This document shows, piece by piece, positions 35,573 to 47,100 of a stretch of 64,000 nucleotides of DNA (the stretch's first letter is position 1; every line of letters starts with the position of its first letter). The notes below the pieces were generated by a model. It was given only the letters and a program-made list of their open reading frames with translations. It had not been told where the DNA came from and searched no databases. The DNA comes from Actinobacteria bacterium UBA2272 (GTDB lineage: Bacteria > Actinomycetota > Coriobacteriia > Anaerosomatales > Anaerosomataceae), in the NCBI GenBank assembly GCA_002347725.1, contig DDXA01000001.1, positions 186,001-250,000 of the forward strand. Reading direction: 5' to 3'. The position numbers and the translations under genes are program-made.

Positions 35573-35851
35573 TGTGACGGGGAGTAGTACTCCGGTCAGC
35601 ACGGCATAGAGAGTCGGGGACGGTGGAATCCCGACGCGGGCGACCGGCAGGAATGGACCCTCGAGGCTCCGGGACAACGGCTACGGCCTACTAGCCCCGG
35701 CGGACGCCCACCGATAGCGGGGACCGGGTATGAACGGCGGACGGTGCGCCGGAGTACTGCGAGACGAGTGGCCGAACGGTGAAGAGCCGTCGGCAACAAG
35801 GGTGGTACCGCGGGAGCGCAGCTCTCGTCCCTTACAGGACGAGGGCTTTTT
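35573..35851 (+). ncRNA. Tryptophan-specific T-box leader with intrinsic terminator
   Basis: This untranslated leader before trpE has all main T-box parts. Stem I pairs CCGGTC (35592-35597) with GACCGG (35642-35647). It holds the S-turn pieces AGTA and GAA and the distal AGAGAG-TCGGG/CCCGA hairpin. The specifier loop reads GAA-TGG-ACC, so the specifier codon is UGG (35654-35656), tryptophan. The T-box sequence AGGGTGGTACCGCGG is at 35799-35813. A terminator follows: 10-bp stem 35821-35830/35837-35846 and a five-T run. Uncharged tRNA-Trp would stabilise the antiterminator and allow trp transcription. This is a transcription-attenuation type. The remainder of the 382-base gap holds the promoter upstream and the trpE Shine-Dalgarno downstream. 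Confidence 0.92.
35821..35851 (+). terminator. Intrinsic terminator of the trp T-box
   Basis: Ten paired bases (GCTCTCGTCC with GGACGAGGGC, one G-U pair), a six-base loop and TTTTT. The 5' part lies right after the T-box sequence, as expected for a mutually exclusive antiterminator. Confidence 0.88.
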
Positions 35852-35884
35852 GTATTCTCCGGGGTAACGGAAGGTGAGCTGCAC

Positions 35885-37402
35885 GTGATACTGCCGGGCA
35901 AAGACGAGTTCGTGAGGCTGGCCGCCGACCACGACGTGGTGCCGGTGGCGCGCGAGGTCTACGCGGACCTCACGACACCGATCTCGGCGTTCATGGCGCT
36001 TGCCGGGGGTGCCGAGCACGCCTTCTTACTCGAGAGCGTCGTCGGCGGTGAGCGGCTCGGCCGCTACAGTTTCCTCGGCGTGGGCGACAGCGAGGTCGTC
36101 ACCGCGCGCGGGAGCGCGGTCGTCGTGGAGAACGGCGGCGTGCACGGCGTTCGTGCTGACGATCCGCTCACGGTGGTTGCCGAGCGCCTCTCGGCCGGGC
36201 GTGTGGCGCGGGTGGCCGGACTCCCGCTGTTCGTCGGCGGAGCGGTCGGCTTCGTCGGCTACGAGGCCACGAGCGGATTCGAGCGCGTACCCCGGCACGG
36301 CAACGACGAACTCGGCGTGCCGGACATGGTGTTCATGACCGCCGACATTGTGGTGGCGTTCGACCACGCACGACGAGTGATGCAGGTGATCGCGCCGGTG
36401 CGTCCGGGCGGTGCGCCCGAACTCGCCTACGAGGCGGCGCTCAAGCGGATCGACGCGTGCCTCAGGCGTATCGACGAGGGGCCGCGTGGAGCAGAGCTCG
36501 GAGCGGTGGGTGTCACGCGTGAGGTTCCGCTGACCGAGCACACGTCGCGCGACGAGTTCATCGCAAGCGTTTCGGTCGCCAGGGAGCACATCGCCGCCGG
36601 CGATATCTTCCAGGTGGTGCTCTCCCAGCGGTTCAGCGCGCCGTACGAAGGCGACGGGCTCGACCTGTACCGCGTGCTGCGTGCCGTGAACCCCAGCCCG
36701 TACATGTTCTATGTCCGCACCCGTGACGTCACCCTCGTCGGCTCGAGCCCCGAGCCGCTTGTGCGTGTCGAGGGCGACGAGGTGCTCACGCGCCCGCTCG
36801 CCGGCACACGTCCGCGAGGCGCGGACACTGCCGAGGACGGTCGGCTGCGAGCCGATCTGCTGGCCGATGAGAAGGAGCGTGCCGAGCACGTCATGCTCGT
36901 CGACCTCGGCCGCAACGACCTCGGGCGTGTGAGCGCCCCGGGCACCGTGACCGTAGACGAACTCATGGAGGTCGAGTACTACTCTCACGTCATGCACATC
37001 GTGAGCAACGTGACCGGCACCCTTGCTCCCGGCAAGGACGCGTTCGACGCATTGCGTGCGACGTTCCCGGCCGGCACGGTCTCCGGCGCGCCCAAGGTCC
37101 GCGCGATGGAGATCATCGCCGACCTCGAGCCGGCCGCCCGTGGTCCGTACGCGGGGACGGTGGGCTACTTCGGTCTCGATGGCGCGATGGACATGTGCAT
37201 CACGATCCGCACGTTCGTGCTCGCTGGGGGCAGGGCGTACCTGCAGAGTGGCGCCGGCATCGTGGCCGACAGCGATCCCGGGCGCGAGTACGATGAGTGC
37301 CTGCACAAGGCTCGCGCGCTCCACCATGCGCTGGAGCTGGCGGCCGGCATGCATGAGGACTACGAGCACAGCGTCTCCGGCGGACAGGGGGTCGGGCGAT
37401 GA
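35885..37402 (+). CDS. trpE: Anthranilate synthase component I
   Basis: A 505-residue chorismate-utilising enzyme. The N-terminal region has the tryptophan-binding AFLLESVVGGERLGRYSF (LLES motif). The catalytic half has FQVVLSQRFSAPY, NPSPYMFYVR, RPLAGTRPRG and GTVSGAPKVRAMEII. With the TrpG domain encoded next it converts chorismate and glutamine to anthranilate. Feedback inhibition by Trp is likely because the LLES region is kept. GTG start about 30 bases after the terminator; ATGA overlap with trpGD. Confidence 0.95.
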   Translation: MILPGKDEFVRLAADHDVVPVAREVYADLTTPISAFMALAGGAEHAFLLESVVGGERLGRYSFLGVGDSEVVTARGSAVVVENGGVHGVRADDPLTVVAERLSAGRVARVAGLPLFVGGAVGFVGYEATSGFERVPRHGNDELGVPDMVFMTADIVVAFDHARRVMQVIAPVRPGGAPELAYEAALKRIDACLRRIDEGPRGAELGAVGVTREVPLTEHTSRDEFIASVSVAREHIAAGDIFQVVLSQRFSAPYEGDGLDLYRVLRAVNPSPYMFYVRTRDVTLVGSSPEPLVRVEGDEVLTRPLAGTRPRGADTAEDGRLRADLLADEKERAEHVMLVDLGRNDLGRVSAPGTVTVDELMEVEYYSHVMHIVSNVTGTLAPGKDAFDALRATFPAGTVSGAPKVRAMEIIADLEPAARGPYAGTVGYFGLDGAMDMCITIRTFVLAGGRAYLQSGAGIVADSDPGREYDECLHKARALHHALELAAGMHEDYEHSVSGGQGVGR

Positions 37403-39096
37403 TCCTTGTCATCGACAACTACGACTCCTTCACCTACAACCTCGTGCAGCTGCTCGCGGCCCTGGGCGCCGACGTTCGGGTGGAGCGCAACGACGCGCTC
37501 AGCGCTGTTGAGGCGCTTGCTCTGAAGCCTGCCGGCATCGTCATCTCGCCCGGGCCGGGCACTCCGGCCGACGCCGGCATCTCGGCCGACGTCGTGCGCG
37601 CCGCGGTCGAGGCGGGAGTGCCGGTGCTCGGCGTCTGTCTCGGCCATCAGGTGATCGCCGAGATCTTCGGCGGCACGGTGTGCCGCGCGCCAAAGCCGGT
37701 GCACGGCAAGACCGACGAGATCACCCACGACGGGGTGGCGCTCTTCGCCGGCATCCCGAGCCCGTTCACGGCAACGCGCTATCACTCGCTGTGCGTCGAG
37801 GCCGACAGCATCGCCGAGCCGATCGTCGTGCAAGCGCGCACCGCCGACGGCGTCGTGCAGGGCATCCGCCATGTCGACCGGCCACTCTTCGGCGTGCAGT
37901 TCCACCCCGAGAGCGTGCTCACCCCCGAAGGCGGCAAGCTTCTCGCGAACTTCCTGGATGTCTGCGGCGAGGTTCCGCTCGGGCGCGCAGCCGAGGAGGC
38001 GCCGGCCGCTATCGCGGCGGCGGGCGGTACGGCCCGCTCCTCGGCACGGCTCGCCGAGGTGGTCACGATAGGCGGCGCCATCAACCGGGTGACGCAGGGC
38101 GACTCACTTGCCGAGGGCGAGGCCGAACTGGTGATGGGCCTGATCATGGACGGTGAGGCTACGCCCGCACAGATCTCGGCGCTCGTGGTGGCGATGCGTA
38201 TGAAGGGCGAGACGGTCGACGAGATCGTGGGGTTCGCCCGGGCGATGCGCGAGCGCGCGACGCCGGTGCGGCCGACCGTGGCGCGGTACATCGACACGTG
38301 CGGCACCGGCGGCGACGGGCTGCACACCTTCAATGTCTCGACGACGACGGCGCTCGTGGTGGCAGGCGCGGGCGTGCCGGTTGCCAAGCACGGCAACCGC
38401 GCGGTCTCGTCGAGCGCGGGCTCCGCCGACGTGCTCGAGGCGCTCGGCGTAGACATCACGCTCGACGCCTCTGGTATGGCGCGCTGCATCGACGAGTGCG
38501 GCATCGGCTTCCTCTTCGCGCAGTCGTTGCACGCGTCCATGCGTCACGCGGGCGCGCCGCGCCGGGAGATCGGCATCCGCACGGTCTTCAACATCTTAGG
38601 CCCGCTCACGAACCCCGCCGGCGCGTCGCGACAACTCCTCGGCGTCTACGATGCGCGTCTCGCGCCGGTGATGGCCGAGGTGGCCGGGAGGCTCGGTGCC
38701 GAGCGCGTGCTCGTCGTCAACGGTCATCCGGGCATGGATGAGGTCTCGGCAAGCGGGCCGACCACGATCGCGGACTACGATGCGGCCGTCGGCGGTGTTC
38801 GAACCTACGAGATCGCGCCCGAGGAGGTCGGCATCGCGCGCTCGACGATCGCCGAGATCGCGGGCGGGGACGCGCAGGCCAACGCGGCGCTCGTTCGTGC
38901 CGTGCTTGCGGGAGAGCATGGCCCGCGTCGCGATGTGGTGCTCATGAACGCCGCCGCGGCGCTGCTCGTTGCCGGCGAGGTCGCGGACCTCGCGGCGGGT
39001 GTCGTTCTGGCTCGGGAATCGATCGACTCGGGACGCGCCCTCCAGACGCTCGAGCGACTCGTGGTCGTGAGTACACGCCTGGGGAGCGCGTCATGA
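37399..39096 (+). CDS. trpGD: Fused anthranilate synthase component II / anthranilate phosphoribosyltransferase
   Basis: A 565-residue TrpG-TrpD fusion. The amidotransferase (1-195) has Cys80 in LGVCLGHQ and the histidine in GVQFHPESVL. A short Ala-rich linker (about 198-218) leads to the phosphoribosyltransferase with DTCGTGGDGLHTFNVST, KHGNRAVSSSAGSADVLEALG and FNILGPLTNPA. It feeds ammonia to TrpE and then makes phosphoribosyl-anthranilate. Such fusions are known in several bacteria. It overlaps trpE and trpC by ATGA junctions. Confidence 0.95.
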   Translation: MILVIDNYDSFTYNLVQLLAALGADVRVERNDALSAVEALALKPAGIVISPGPGTPADAGISADVVRAAVEAGVPVLGVCLGHQVIAEIFGGTVCRAPKPVHGKTDEITHDGVALFAGIPSPFTATRYHSLCVEADSIAEPIVVQARTADGVVQGIRHVDRPLFGVQFHPESVLTPEGGKLLANFLDVCGEVPLGRAAEEAPAAIAAAGGTARSSARLAEVVTIGGAINRVTQGDSLAEGEAELVMGLIMDGEATPAQISALVVAMRMKGETVDEIVGFARAMRERATPVRPTVARYIDTCGTGGDGLHTFNVSTTTALVVAGAGVPVAKHGNRAVSSSAGSADVLEALGVDITLDASGMARCIDECGIGFLFAQSLHASMRHAGAPRREIGIRTVFNILGPLTNPAGASRQLLGVYDARLAPVMAEVAGRLGAERVLVVNGHPGMDEVSASGPTTIADYDAAVGGVRTYEIAPEEVGIARSTIAEIAGGDAQANAALVRAVLAGEHGPRRDVVLMNAAAALLVAGEVADLAAGVVLARESIDSGRALQTLERLVVVSTRLGSAS

Positions 39097-39890
39097 ACTT
39101 CCTCGAGACGATGATGGCGCGCAGGCGCGAGCGCATCGAAGCCGAGTACGGCGGCCTCTCGGCGGCCGACCGGGAGCGGCTCGCATGCTGCGCCAGGCCG
39201 CCGCGCGACTTTCCGGCGGCGGTGCATGACCGACTCGATGTCGCCGTGATCGCCGAGGTCAAGAAGGCGTCACCGAGTGCGGGACCGATCGCGCCCGACT
39301 GCGACGCGTCCACACAAGCGCTCCACTACCAGGACGGGGGAGCGGCCGCGATCTCGGTGCTCACCGAGCCCGAGTACTTCGGCGGCTCGTTCACCGACCT
39401 GTCGGATGTGGCCGATGCCGTCGACGTGCCGGTGCTCTGCAAGGACTTCATCGTCGACCCCGTCCAGCTGTTCGTGGCGCGCGGTCATGGCGCGGATGCG
39501 GTCCTGCTCATGGTAAGCGTCCTCGGGCACCTGACGCGGGACTTTGCGGACACTGCCGAGACCCTTGGGCTCACGCCGCTCGTGGAGGTGGCCACCGCCG
39601 AGGAGCTGACGATCGCGCTCGGCGTCCGATCCGGTGTCATCGCGGTCAACAGCCGCGACCTGCGCACGCTCGAGGTTGACCCGGCGCGGGCCGCCGGGGT
39701 GCTCGAGCAGGCGCGTCGGTTCGATGTGACGCTCGTCGCGGCAAGCGGTATGAGGACCCGTGCCGATGTGGAGGCTGCGGCGGACGCGGGTGCGGATGCG
39801 GTGCTCGTCGGCGAGACGCTCATGCGCTCGCCGTTTCCTGAGGACGTGCTGGCAGATCTGACCGGTGTGAGGAAAGGGGTACGGAAATGA
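39093..39890 (+). CDS. trpC: Indole-3-glycerol-phosphate synthase
   Basis: A 265-residue TIM barrel. It has AEVKKASPSAGPI, the catalytic lysine in VLCKDFIVDPVQ, TPLVEVATAEEL, and the NSRDLRTLEVD segment in place of the commoner NNRDL. The final phosphate loop AADAGADAVLVGETLMRS is intact. It converts CdRP to indole-3-glycerol phosphate. It is not fused to TrpF. ATGA overlaps on both sides. Confidence 0.94.
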   Translation: MNFLETMMARRRERIEAEYGGLSAADRERLACCARPPRDFPAAVHDRLDVAVIAEVKKASPSAGPIAPDCDASTQALHYQDGGAAAISVLTEPEYFGGSFTDLSDVADAVDVPVLCKDFIVDPVQLFVARGHGADAVLLMVSVLGHLTRDFADTAETLGLTPLVEVATAEELTIALGVRSGVIAVNSRDLRTLEVDPARAAGVLEQARRFDVTLVAASGMRTRADVEAAADAGADAVLVGETLMRSPFPEDVLADLTGVRKGVRK

Positions 39891-41245
39891 GCGACAAGAC
39901 GAGGTTCGGACTGGACGAGACCAGGATCCCCGAGGCCTGGTACAACATCATCCCCGATCTGAAGAACCCGCCGGCGCCGCCCAAAGTGGTCGCGCCCGAC
40001 GGCACCGAGCTCACCATGGATCAGATCGGGGAGCGGCTCGCCATGATCTTCCCGATGGAGTGCATCAAGCAGGAGATGTCACCGGATCGCTGGATCGACA
40101 TCCCCGGCGCCGTCATCGACGTCTACAAGACCTATCGCCCGTCGCCGCTGCTTCGTGCACGGCAACTCGAGCGCGTCTTAGGCCTGCCCGCGGGCGTCAA
40201 GATCTTCTACAAGTACGAGGGCGTGAGCCCGGCCGGCTCACACAAGCCCAACACCGCCATCCCGCAGGCGTACTACAACAAGCAGGAAGGCATCACCAAG
40301 ATCTCCACCGAGACGGGCGCGGGCCAGTGGGGCAGCGCGCTTTCGATCGCCGGCGCGCTGTACGGCATCGACGTCGAGGTCTTCATGGTGAAGGTGAGCT
40401 ACGAGCAGAAGCCGTACCGCCGCATCCTCATGGAGACCTACGGCGGCACGGTGCATGCATCGCCGACGAACCTCACCGACGCCGGGCGTCACGTGCTGGC
40501 AATGGATCCGGACTCCACCGGCTCGCTCGGTATCGCGATCTCCGAGGCCGTCGAGGTCGCGATCAAGGATCCGGGCACGCACTACTCGCTCGGCAGCGTG
40601 CTGAACCACGTGTGCCTGCACCAGACGATCATCGGCCAGGAGTCCATCGAGCAGATGGCACTCGCCGAGGAGGAGCCCGACGTCGTCATCGGGTGTGTTG
40701 GCGGCGGTTCGAACTTCGCCGGCATCGCGTTCCCGTACTACCACCGCAAGCTCGAGGGCAAGAGTAAGGCCCGCCTGCTCGCAGTCGAGCCGAAGGCGTG
40801 CCCGACGCTCACCGCCGGCGAGTACCGCTACGACCTGGGCGACGAGGCCGGTATGACGCCGCAGATGCTCATGTACACGCTCGGCCACGACTTCGTCCCG
40901 GCGGGCATCCACGCCGGCGGCCTGCGCTACCATGGTGATTCGCCGCTCGTTTCGCAGTTGGTGCACGAGGGCGAGGTCGAGGCTGTTGCCGTCGATCAGA
41001 CCGCATGCTTCGACGCTGCCGTGCAATTCGCACGTGCCGAGGGCATTCTGCCCGCGCCGGAGAGCAGCCACGCGATCCTGGCAGCCATCAACGAGGCCAA
41101 GGCCGCCCAGGCGGCAGGCGAGGACAAGGTCATCCTGTTCAACCTGTCCGGTCACGGGCACTTCGATCTCGCCGCCTACGAGGCGTACAACGCCGGCGGC
41201 CTCGTGGACTACGACTTCGCCGCCGGCACCACCCTCGAGGAGTAG
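39887..41245 (+). CDS. trpB2: TrpB2-type tryptophan synthase beta chain
   Basis: A 452-residue PLP enzyme of the TrpB2 subfamily. It is longer than TrpB1 through an N-terminal extension (YNIIPDLKNPPAPP, IFPMECIKQEMS) seen in that group. The PLP lysine is in GVSPAGSHKPNTA, and the phosphate loop is CVGGGSNFAG. TrpB2 proteins usually do not bind TrpA and are thought to use free indole and serine or O-phosphoserine, salvaging indole. Here it lies between trpC and trpF while a canonical trpB occurs two genes later, so both types should be expressed together. ATGA overlap with trpC. Confidence 0.93.
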   Translation: MSDKTRFGLDETRIPEAWYNIIPDLKNPPAPPKVVAPDGTELTMDQIGERLAMIFPMECIKQEMSPDRWIDIPGAVIDVYKTYRPSPLLRARQLERVLGLPAGVKIFYKYEGVSPAGSHKPNTAIPQAYYNKQEGITKISTETGAGQWGSALSIAGALYGIDVEVFMVKVSYEQKPYRRILMETYGGTVHASPTNLTDAGRHVLAMDPDSTGSLGIAISEAVEVAIKDPGTHYSLGSVLNHVCLHQTIIGQESIEQMALAEEEPDVVIGCVGGGSNFAGIAFPYYHRKLEGKSKARLLAVEPKACPTLTAGEYRYDLGDEAGMTPQMLMYTLGHDFVPAGIHAGGLRYHGDSPLVSQLVHEGEVEAVAVDQTACFDAAVQFARAEGILPAPESSHAILAAINEAKAAQAAGEDKVILFNLSGHGHFDLAAYEAYNAGGLVDYDFAAGTTLEE

Positions 41246-41246
41246 C

Positions 41247-41883
41247 ATGCGCCGCACGCGTATCAAGATCTGCGGTCTCACGAGGCCGGAGGATGCCGCC
41301 GCAGCGGTGTCCGCCGGCGCGGACGCGCTCGGCGTCCTGCTCGCCCCGTCCAAGCGTCGGGTGACGCTCGAGCAGGCGGAAGCGGTCTTTGCCGACGTGC
41401 CGCCTCTCGTGGCGCGCATGGGGGTGTTCCGCGATGCCACCGCAGATGAGGTGTGGGAGGCGGTCGCGCGCCTCGGCCTGACCGCAGTGCAGTTCCACGG
41501 CGACGAGGCGCCGGAGACCTGTGCTGCTGCCCCGGTACCGGTCGTCAAGACGATCGGTATCGGGCCGAACGGGCCGCTGACCGGTCTGGATCGGTACCGC
41601 GACTCAGTGGCTGCGTTCCTGCTCGACACCGTGGTAGGGGGTGCGAGCGGTGGTACCGGCGTGACTTTCGACTGGTACGATGTGGCGGGCCGACTGCCTT
41701 CGTGGGCGCCGGTGATTCTCGCCGGGGGCTTAGGCCCGCACAATGTCGCCGAGGCGATCCGGGTGCTCAGGCCGTTCGCGGTAGACGTGTGCAGCGGCGT
41801 CGAGGTGTCGCCCGGGGTCAAGGACCACGCGATGATCGCTTCGTTCTGCGCGGCCGTGCGCGCCGCCGACCTGGAGGTTGCCG

Positions 41884-41891
<8 letters not shown>
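41247..41891 (+). CDS. trpF: Phosphoribosylanthranilate isomerase
   Basis: A 214-residue small TIM barrel. The catalytic cysteine is in [12 protein letters not shown], and the catalytic aspartate is expected in [21 protein letters not shown] and [14 protein letters not shown] are also conserved. Its presence means HisA need not double as PriA in this genome. The ATG lies 1 base after the trpB2 stop, and its end overlaps the trpB start by 8 bases. Confidence 0.94.
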
Positions 41892-43111
<1,220 letters not shown>

Positions 43112-43119
<8 letters not shown>

Positions 43120-43912
43120 GAGGCGCGAGGCGCCATCTCGCCTGACCGCCGCATTCCCGGCAGATCGGGCAGCCCTCATCACGTACCTGATGGCGGGGTA
43201 TCCTGACCGCGAGACGTCGCTCGCGTCGCTCCGCGCCGCCACGCGCGCCGGCGCGGACGTCATCGAGCTTGGCGTGCCCTTCGGCGACCCCCTGGCCGAC
43301 GGTCCGGTGATCGCCGGGGCGGCGAAGGTGGCGCGCGAGCAGGCCGGCGGCTTCGGGCTTGCCGAGTCCATCGCGCTGGCCGCGGAGCTCATCGCGGACT
43401 CCGAGAGCGCGCATATGCCGCCGCTCGTGCTGATGACCTACCTGAACCCGCTGATGCGCTTCGGTCTGCCGCGCGCGGCCGAAGCGGTGCGCGTGGCCGG
43501 CATCGCAGGGGTCATCGTGCCCGACATGCCACCGGAGGCGGCGGGTCCGTGGCTCGCGGTCTCCGCCGGTCTTGACACCATCTTCCTCGCGGCGCCGACC
43601 TCCACCGACGAACGACTCGCGGTGGTCGCTGCGACGTCGGTCGGCTTCCTCTATTGCGTGAGCGCAACCGGAGTCACCGGGGAGAGAGCCGAGATGGCCG
43701 AAGGACTCGAAGTCCTCGTCGCCCGCATCAAGGCGCACACCGAGTTGCCGATCGCCGTCGGCTTCGGTGTGAGCACACCCGAGCAGGCTGCCGAGGTCTC
43801 GCGAATCGCAGACGGCGTGATCGTCGGCAGCGCGATCGTGAAGCGGCAGTGCGACTCGGCCGAGGTCGAGGGGTTCGTGCGGTCGCTGCGCGTCGCAATG
43901 GACGGCAGCTGA
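43112..43912 (+). CDS. trpA: Tryptophan synthase alpha chain
   Basis: A 266-residue TIM barrel. It has [16 protein letters not shown], the catalytic Glu/Asp region [29 protein letters not shown], and [11 protein letters not shown] with the phosphate site GVIVGSAIV. It cleaves indole-3-glycerol phosphate to indole. GTG start with GGGAGG about 9 bases upstream. It ends the trp operon; 214 bases follow before the next gene. Confidence 0.94.
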
Positions 43913-44061
43913 CCGCCCGTCGCAGATAGTGGGCCGCTCGTCGTGTCCCGTTTGCCGCTTCGCCGGTGCGGGAGTACGGTTTTCCCAGGTCATCCGCACG
44001 GCCACGACGCACATCCGCAGCCCATCGTCGTCGCACCCTCGTAGCCGCCCGTGCGCGGCTT

Positions 44062-44109
44062 GCGTGTCGCTTTGGGGGACACGCATCGGCTGAGACGCAT
44101 TGCGCGTCT
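44062..44109 (+). promoter_or_regulatory. Two hairpins in the 5' leader of the subtilase gene
   Basis: The 214-base gap before the subtilase contains two perfect inverted repeats. They are GCGTGTC/GACACGC (44062-44068 and 44078-44084) and AGACGC/GCGTCT (44093-44098 and 44104-44109). The second ends 17 bases before the start codon, close to the Shine-Dalgarno AGAGGGG. No known riboswitch consensus or T run is seen. They may stabilise the mRNA or tune translation. Confidence 0.35.
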
Positions 44110-44126
44110 GGCGAGAGGGGACGGGA

Positions 44127-47100
44127 ATGCACAACCATCGGTCGGTTCGTGGCGCGCTTGCCGTGTTTGTCGCGACGGCACTGCTGCTGTCTCTGGCAGG
44201 GATCCTGCCTGCCGGGGCGGCGCCGCAGGGACGCGGGGAGCCGCCAAAGCCCCCGACGCACGTGACGTCAGGTTCGCTCGAAGTCGCGGGTGCGAAGCTG
44301 GATTCCCGACTGGCCGAGATGGTCTCAAAGGCGGGTCGCGAGGGCGCGGCCGCCGACGCGGTCGTCGAGGTCGCGGTGCTGGCGGCCAAGGACGCCGCTG
44401 CGCCATCGGTCATGATCAGACCGATCAAGATGACGCTGCGCGGCGACCCGGAGAACGATCTCTGGGTCGGTACCGCGAAGGTCGGCAAGCTGCTCAAGCT
44501 CGCTTCGGCCAAGGGTGTCGCGTTCGTGTACGAGAACGGACGCAGGGAGCCCGAGGGTGTCGAGGACAGTGGCGGAGGCGGCCCCAAGCTCTCCGACCTC
44601 GAACGGCAGACCGCCAGCGCGAAGATGAAGGAGCGGATCGAGGCGGCGCGCGACGCTGGCGCTCCGGAGGTGTTTCGCGAGCAGTTCGACGACGCGGGCA
44701 TCCTTGTTGCGCCTGTTGCAGCTGAGGAGGACGGTGGCTCGGCCACGGGGTTCTTCGACGTGAAGCCCACCGGGCATGACTCGGAAGGTGCCTGGGACCA
44801 GGGCTACCGCGGTGCAGGGGTGAAGGTCGCCGTCGCCGACGACAGCTGTGACTTCGGCCACCCGGACCTCATCGGGACGCACGCGGTGATCGACGATCCG
44901 ACCTCACCATACGATGGCTGGCCGCAGGCGTTCGACCCGTTCTCGCTTCTGCTGTATGCGTACGATTCGTTCTACGGCACCAGCTACGTGCAGGGTGACA
45001 ACTCCTGGGTCGATCGCGGCTCGACGTGGTTCACGGACACGTCGGCAACCATCACCGAGGCTGACCCCGAGTTCCAAGGCGCGTCGCTCACCACACCGGG
45101 TACGAGCCTTTCCGGCACGTATCACGTCGGTCGTCTGTGGGACGAGAACTACTACTATTACTTCGGGCTCGGAGAGTTCCCGATCGTACTCGTTGCCGAC
45201 GAGAACGTGGCTGGCGTGTACGACACGGTCTACGTGGACCTTGACGCCGACTGGGACTTCACGACCGACAAGCCGTGCACCAAGGACTCGCCGGTCTCCT
45301 ATGCCGATCTGTGGGACTCCGACTACGACTTCACTCCGGACGGCATCCCCGACATCTCGGGCGGCATGATCTATTGGATCGCCGACGGCGACAACCAGCC
45401 TCCTGGAGCAGAGTTCCTCTACGGCCCGCATCCCACCACGCCGGGCAGCGGCGATCTGGTGTGCTTCATGGGCGCGCTCAACGTCGACGAAGACCACGGG
45501 ACACTCTGCTCATCCAACGTCGTCGGCCAGGGGATCAGCGATGGTCCGAACGTCTGGGGCGAGTACCCGCCGTTCAAGACGCCGGGTGACGGCACTGGCA
45601 TCGTGCAGGGTGCTGCACCCGACGCCGGTCTCGTGGCGATCGCCGACATCTACTGGAACCACTTCGCCTCGACGCTCGCCGCATACGACTACGCGGCCTT
45701 CGGCCTGGACGAGGAGACGCACACGGGCGACGACATCCAGATCGTCTCCAACAGCTACGGCGAATCGGACGAGGACGCGGACGGGTGGGAGTACCGCTCG
45801 CGGTACGTGACGCTCCTCAACACCGAGTACAACAACGAGGTCTCATACTTGTTCTCCACCGGCAACGGCGCACCCGGCTACGGGACCACGGCACCGCCGG
45901 CTCCGGCGACCGGTATCGGCGTGGGCGCGTCGACGCAGATGGGCGCCTGTGGCGGATGGGACTCGATCTACGACGAGGACCAGGTCACGGTAGGCGACGT
46001 CATCCCGTGGTCGAACCGCGGGCCGAGCGCCTCGGGCGGTCTGTCCCCCGACATCGTAGCCGACGGTGCGTACTCGTCGGGCGCCGTGCCGCTCAACATG
46101 TATACGTACGAGGGTTCGAGCTCCTGGGACATCTGGGGCGGCACGAGCCGCAGCTGTCCGGTGGCGGCCGGCAACCTGGCGCTCATCTTCCAGGCGTACA
46201 AGCTCCGGACGGGGTTCTGGCCCAACAACGAGATGGCCAGGGACCTCATCATGAACGGCGCCCGCGACCTGAACTACGACACGCTCGTGCAGGGCTCGGG
46301 TTCCGTGGACGCCAACCGCTCGGTGAGCATCGCTGCCGGTAATGGCGGCGTGCTCGTTCAGCCGAGTTCGTTGACCTTCGGTGACTACCTGGGCGACCGC
46401 TTCCTCTCGTTCCCGTCCGTGGTTCACCCGGGTGGGTCGTACGAAGCGTCGCTGCGTTTCGAGAACACCGGCACCGACTCCTCGACCTTCAGTGCGACCG
46501 ACGCCTGGTACGAGAACCAGTATTCGATGTCCTTCGGCGTCACGCTCGATGCGGCGGACCTCGACGCGTACGACTTCAACCGCCCCGACTGGCTCATGGA
46601 CATCACGGACATGATCCCGGCCGGAACGGATCTCGTGGTCGTTCGCACGACGCAGACCGCCGAGGACTTCGCGCCGACCGGCGCGTTCGATACCGACGGG
46701 ACGTCGCATAACGTCACGCGCCCGCTCGTCTACGACTGGAAAGACCAGGATTCGAGCGGAGGGCTGTGGACCGACTCGAACACGAACGGCCACGTCAACG
46801 TCGGCGAGATCGACGAGGGCGAGTACATGCGCTTCACCTACCACAACAACTTCGCGAACACGCACGAGCTGCGCGTGCAGACGCCCAAGGAGCGCATGCA
46901 CGATGGAGTCTTCCTCGGCCTGCAGTGGGCAACGCGTGCCACCGGTGCCGAGCGGACGATGATCAACGTGGAGATCGCGTTCTGGAACCGCATCGACTGC
47001 GACTGGCTCGAGGCCGACTTCTCCGGCTCGATCGATGGCGCCGAGCAGATCGCGAGGTCGGTCTACCTGAACGTGCCTGCCGACGCACCCGTCGGCATCT

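Noticed and set aside
43913..44126. Cyclic-di-GMP or other riboswitch before the subtilase
   Set aside because: The leader has hairpins but none of the conserved loop sequences of the riboswitch classes I know, and no terminator.
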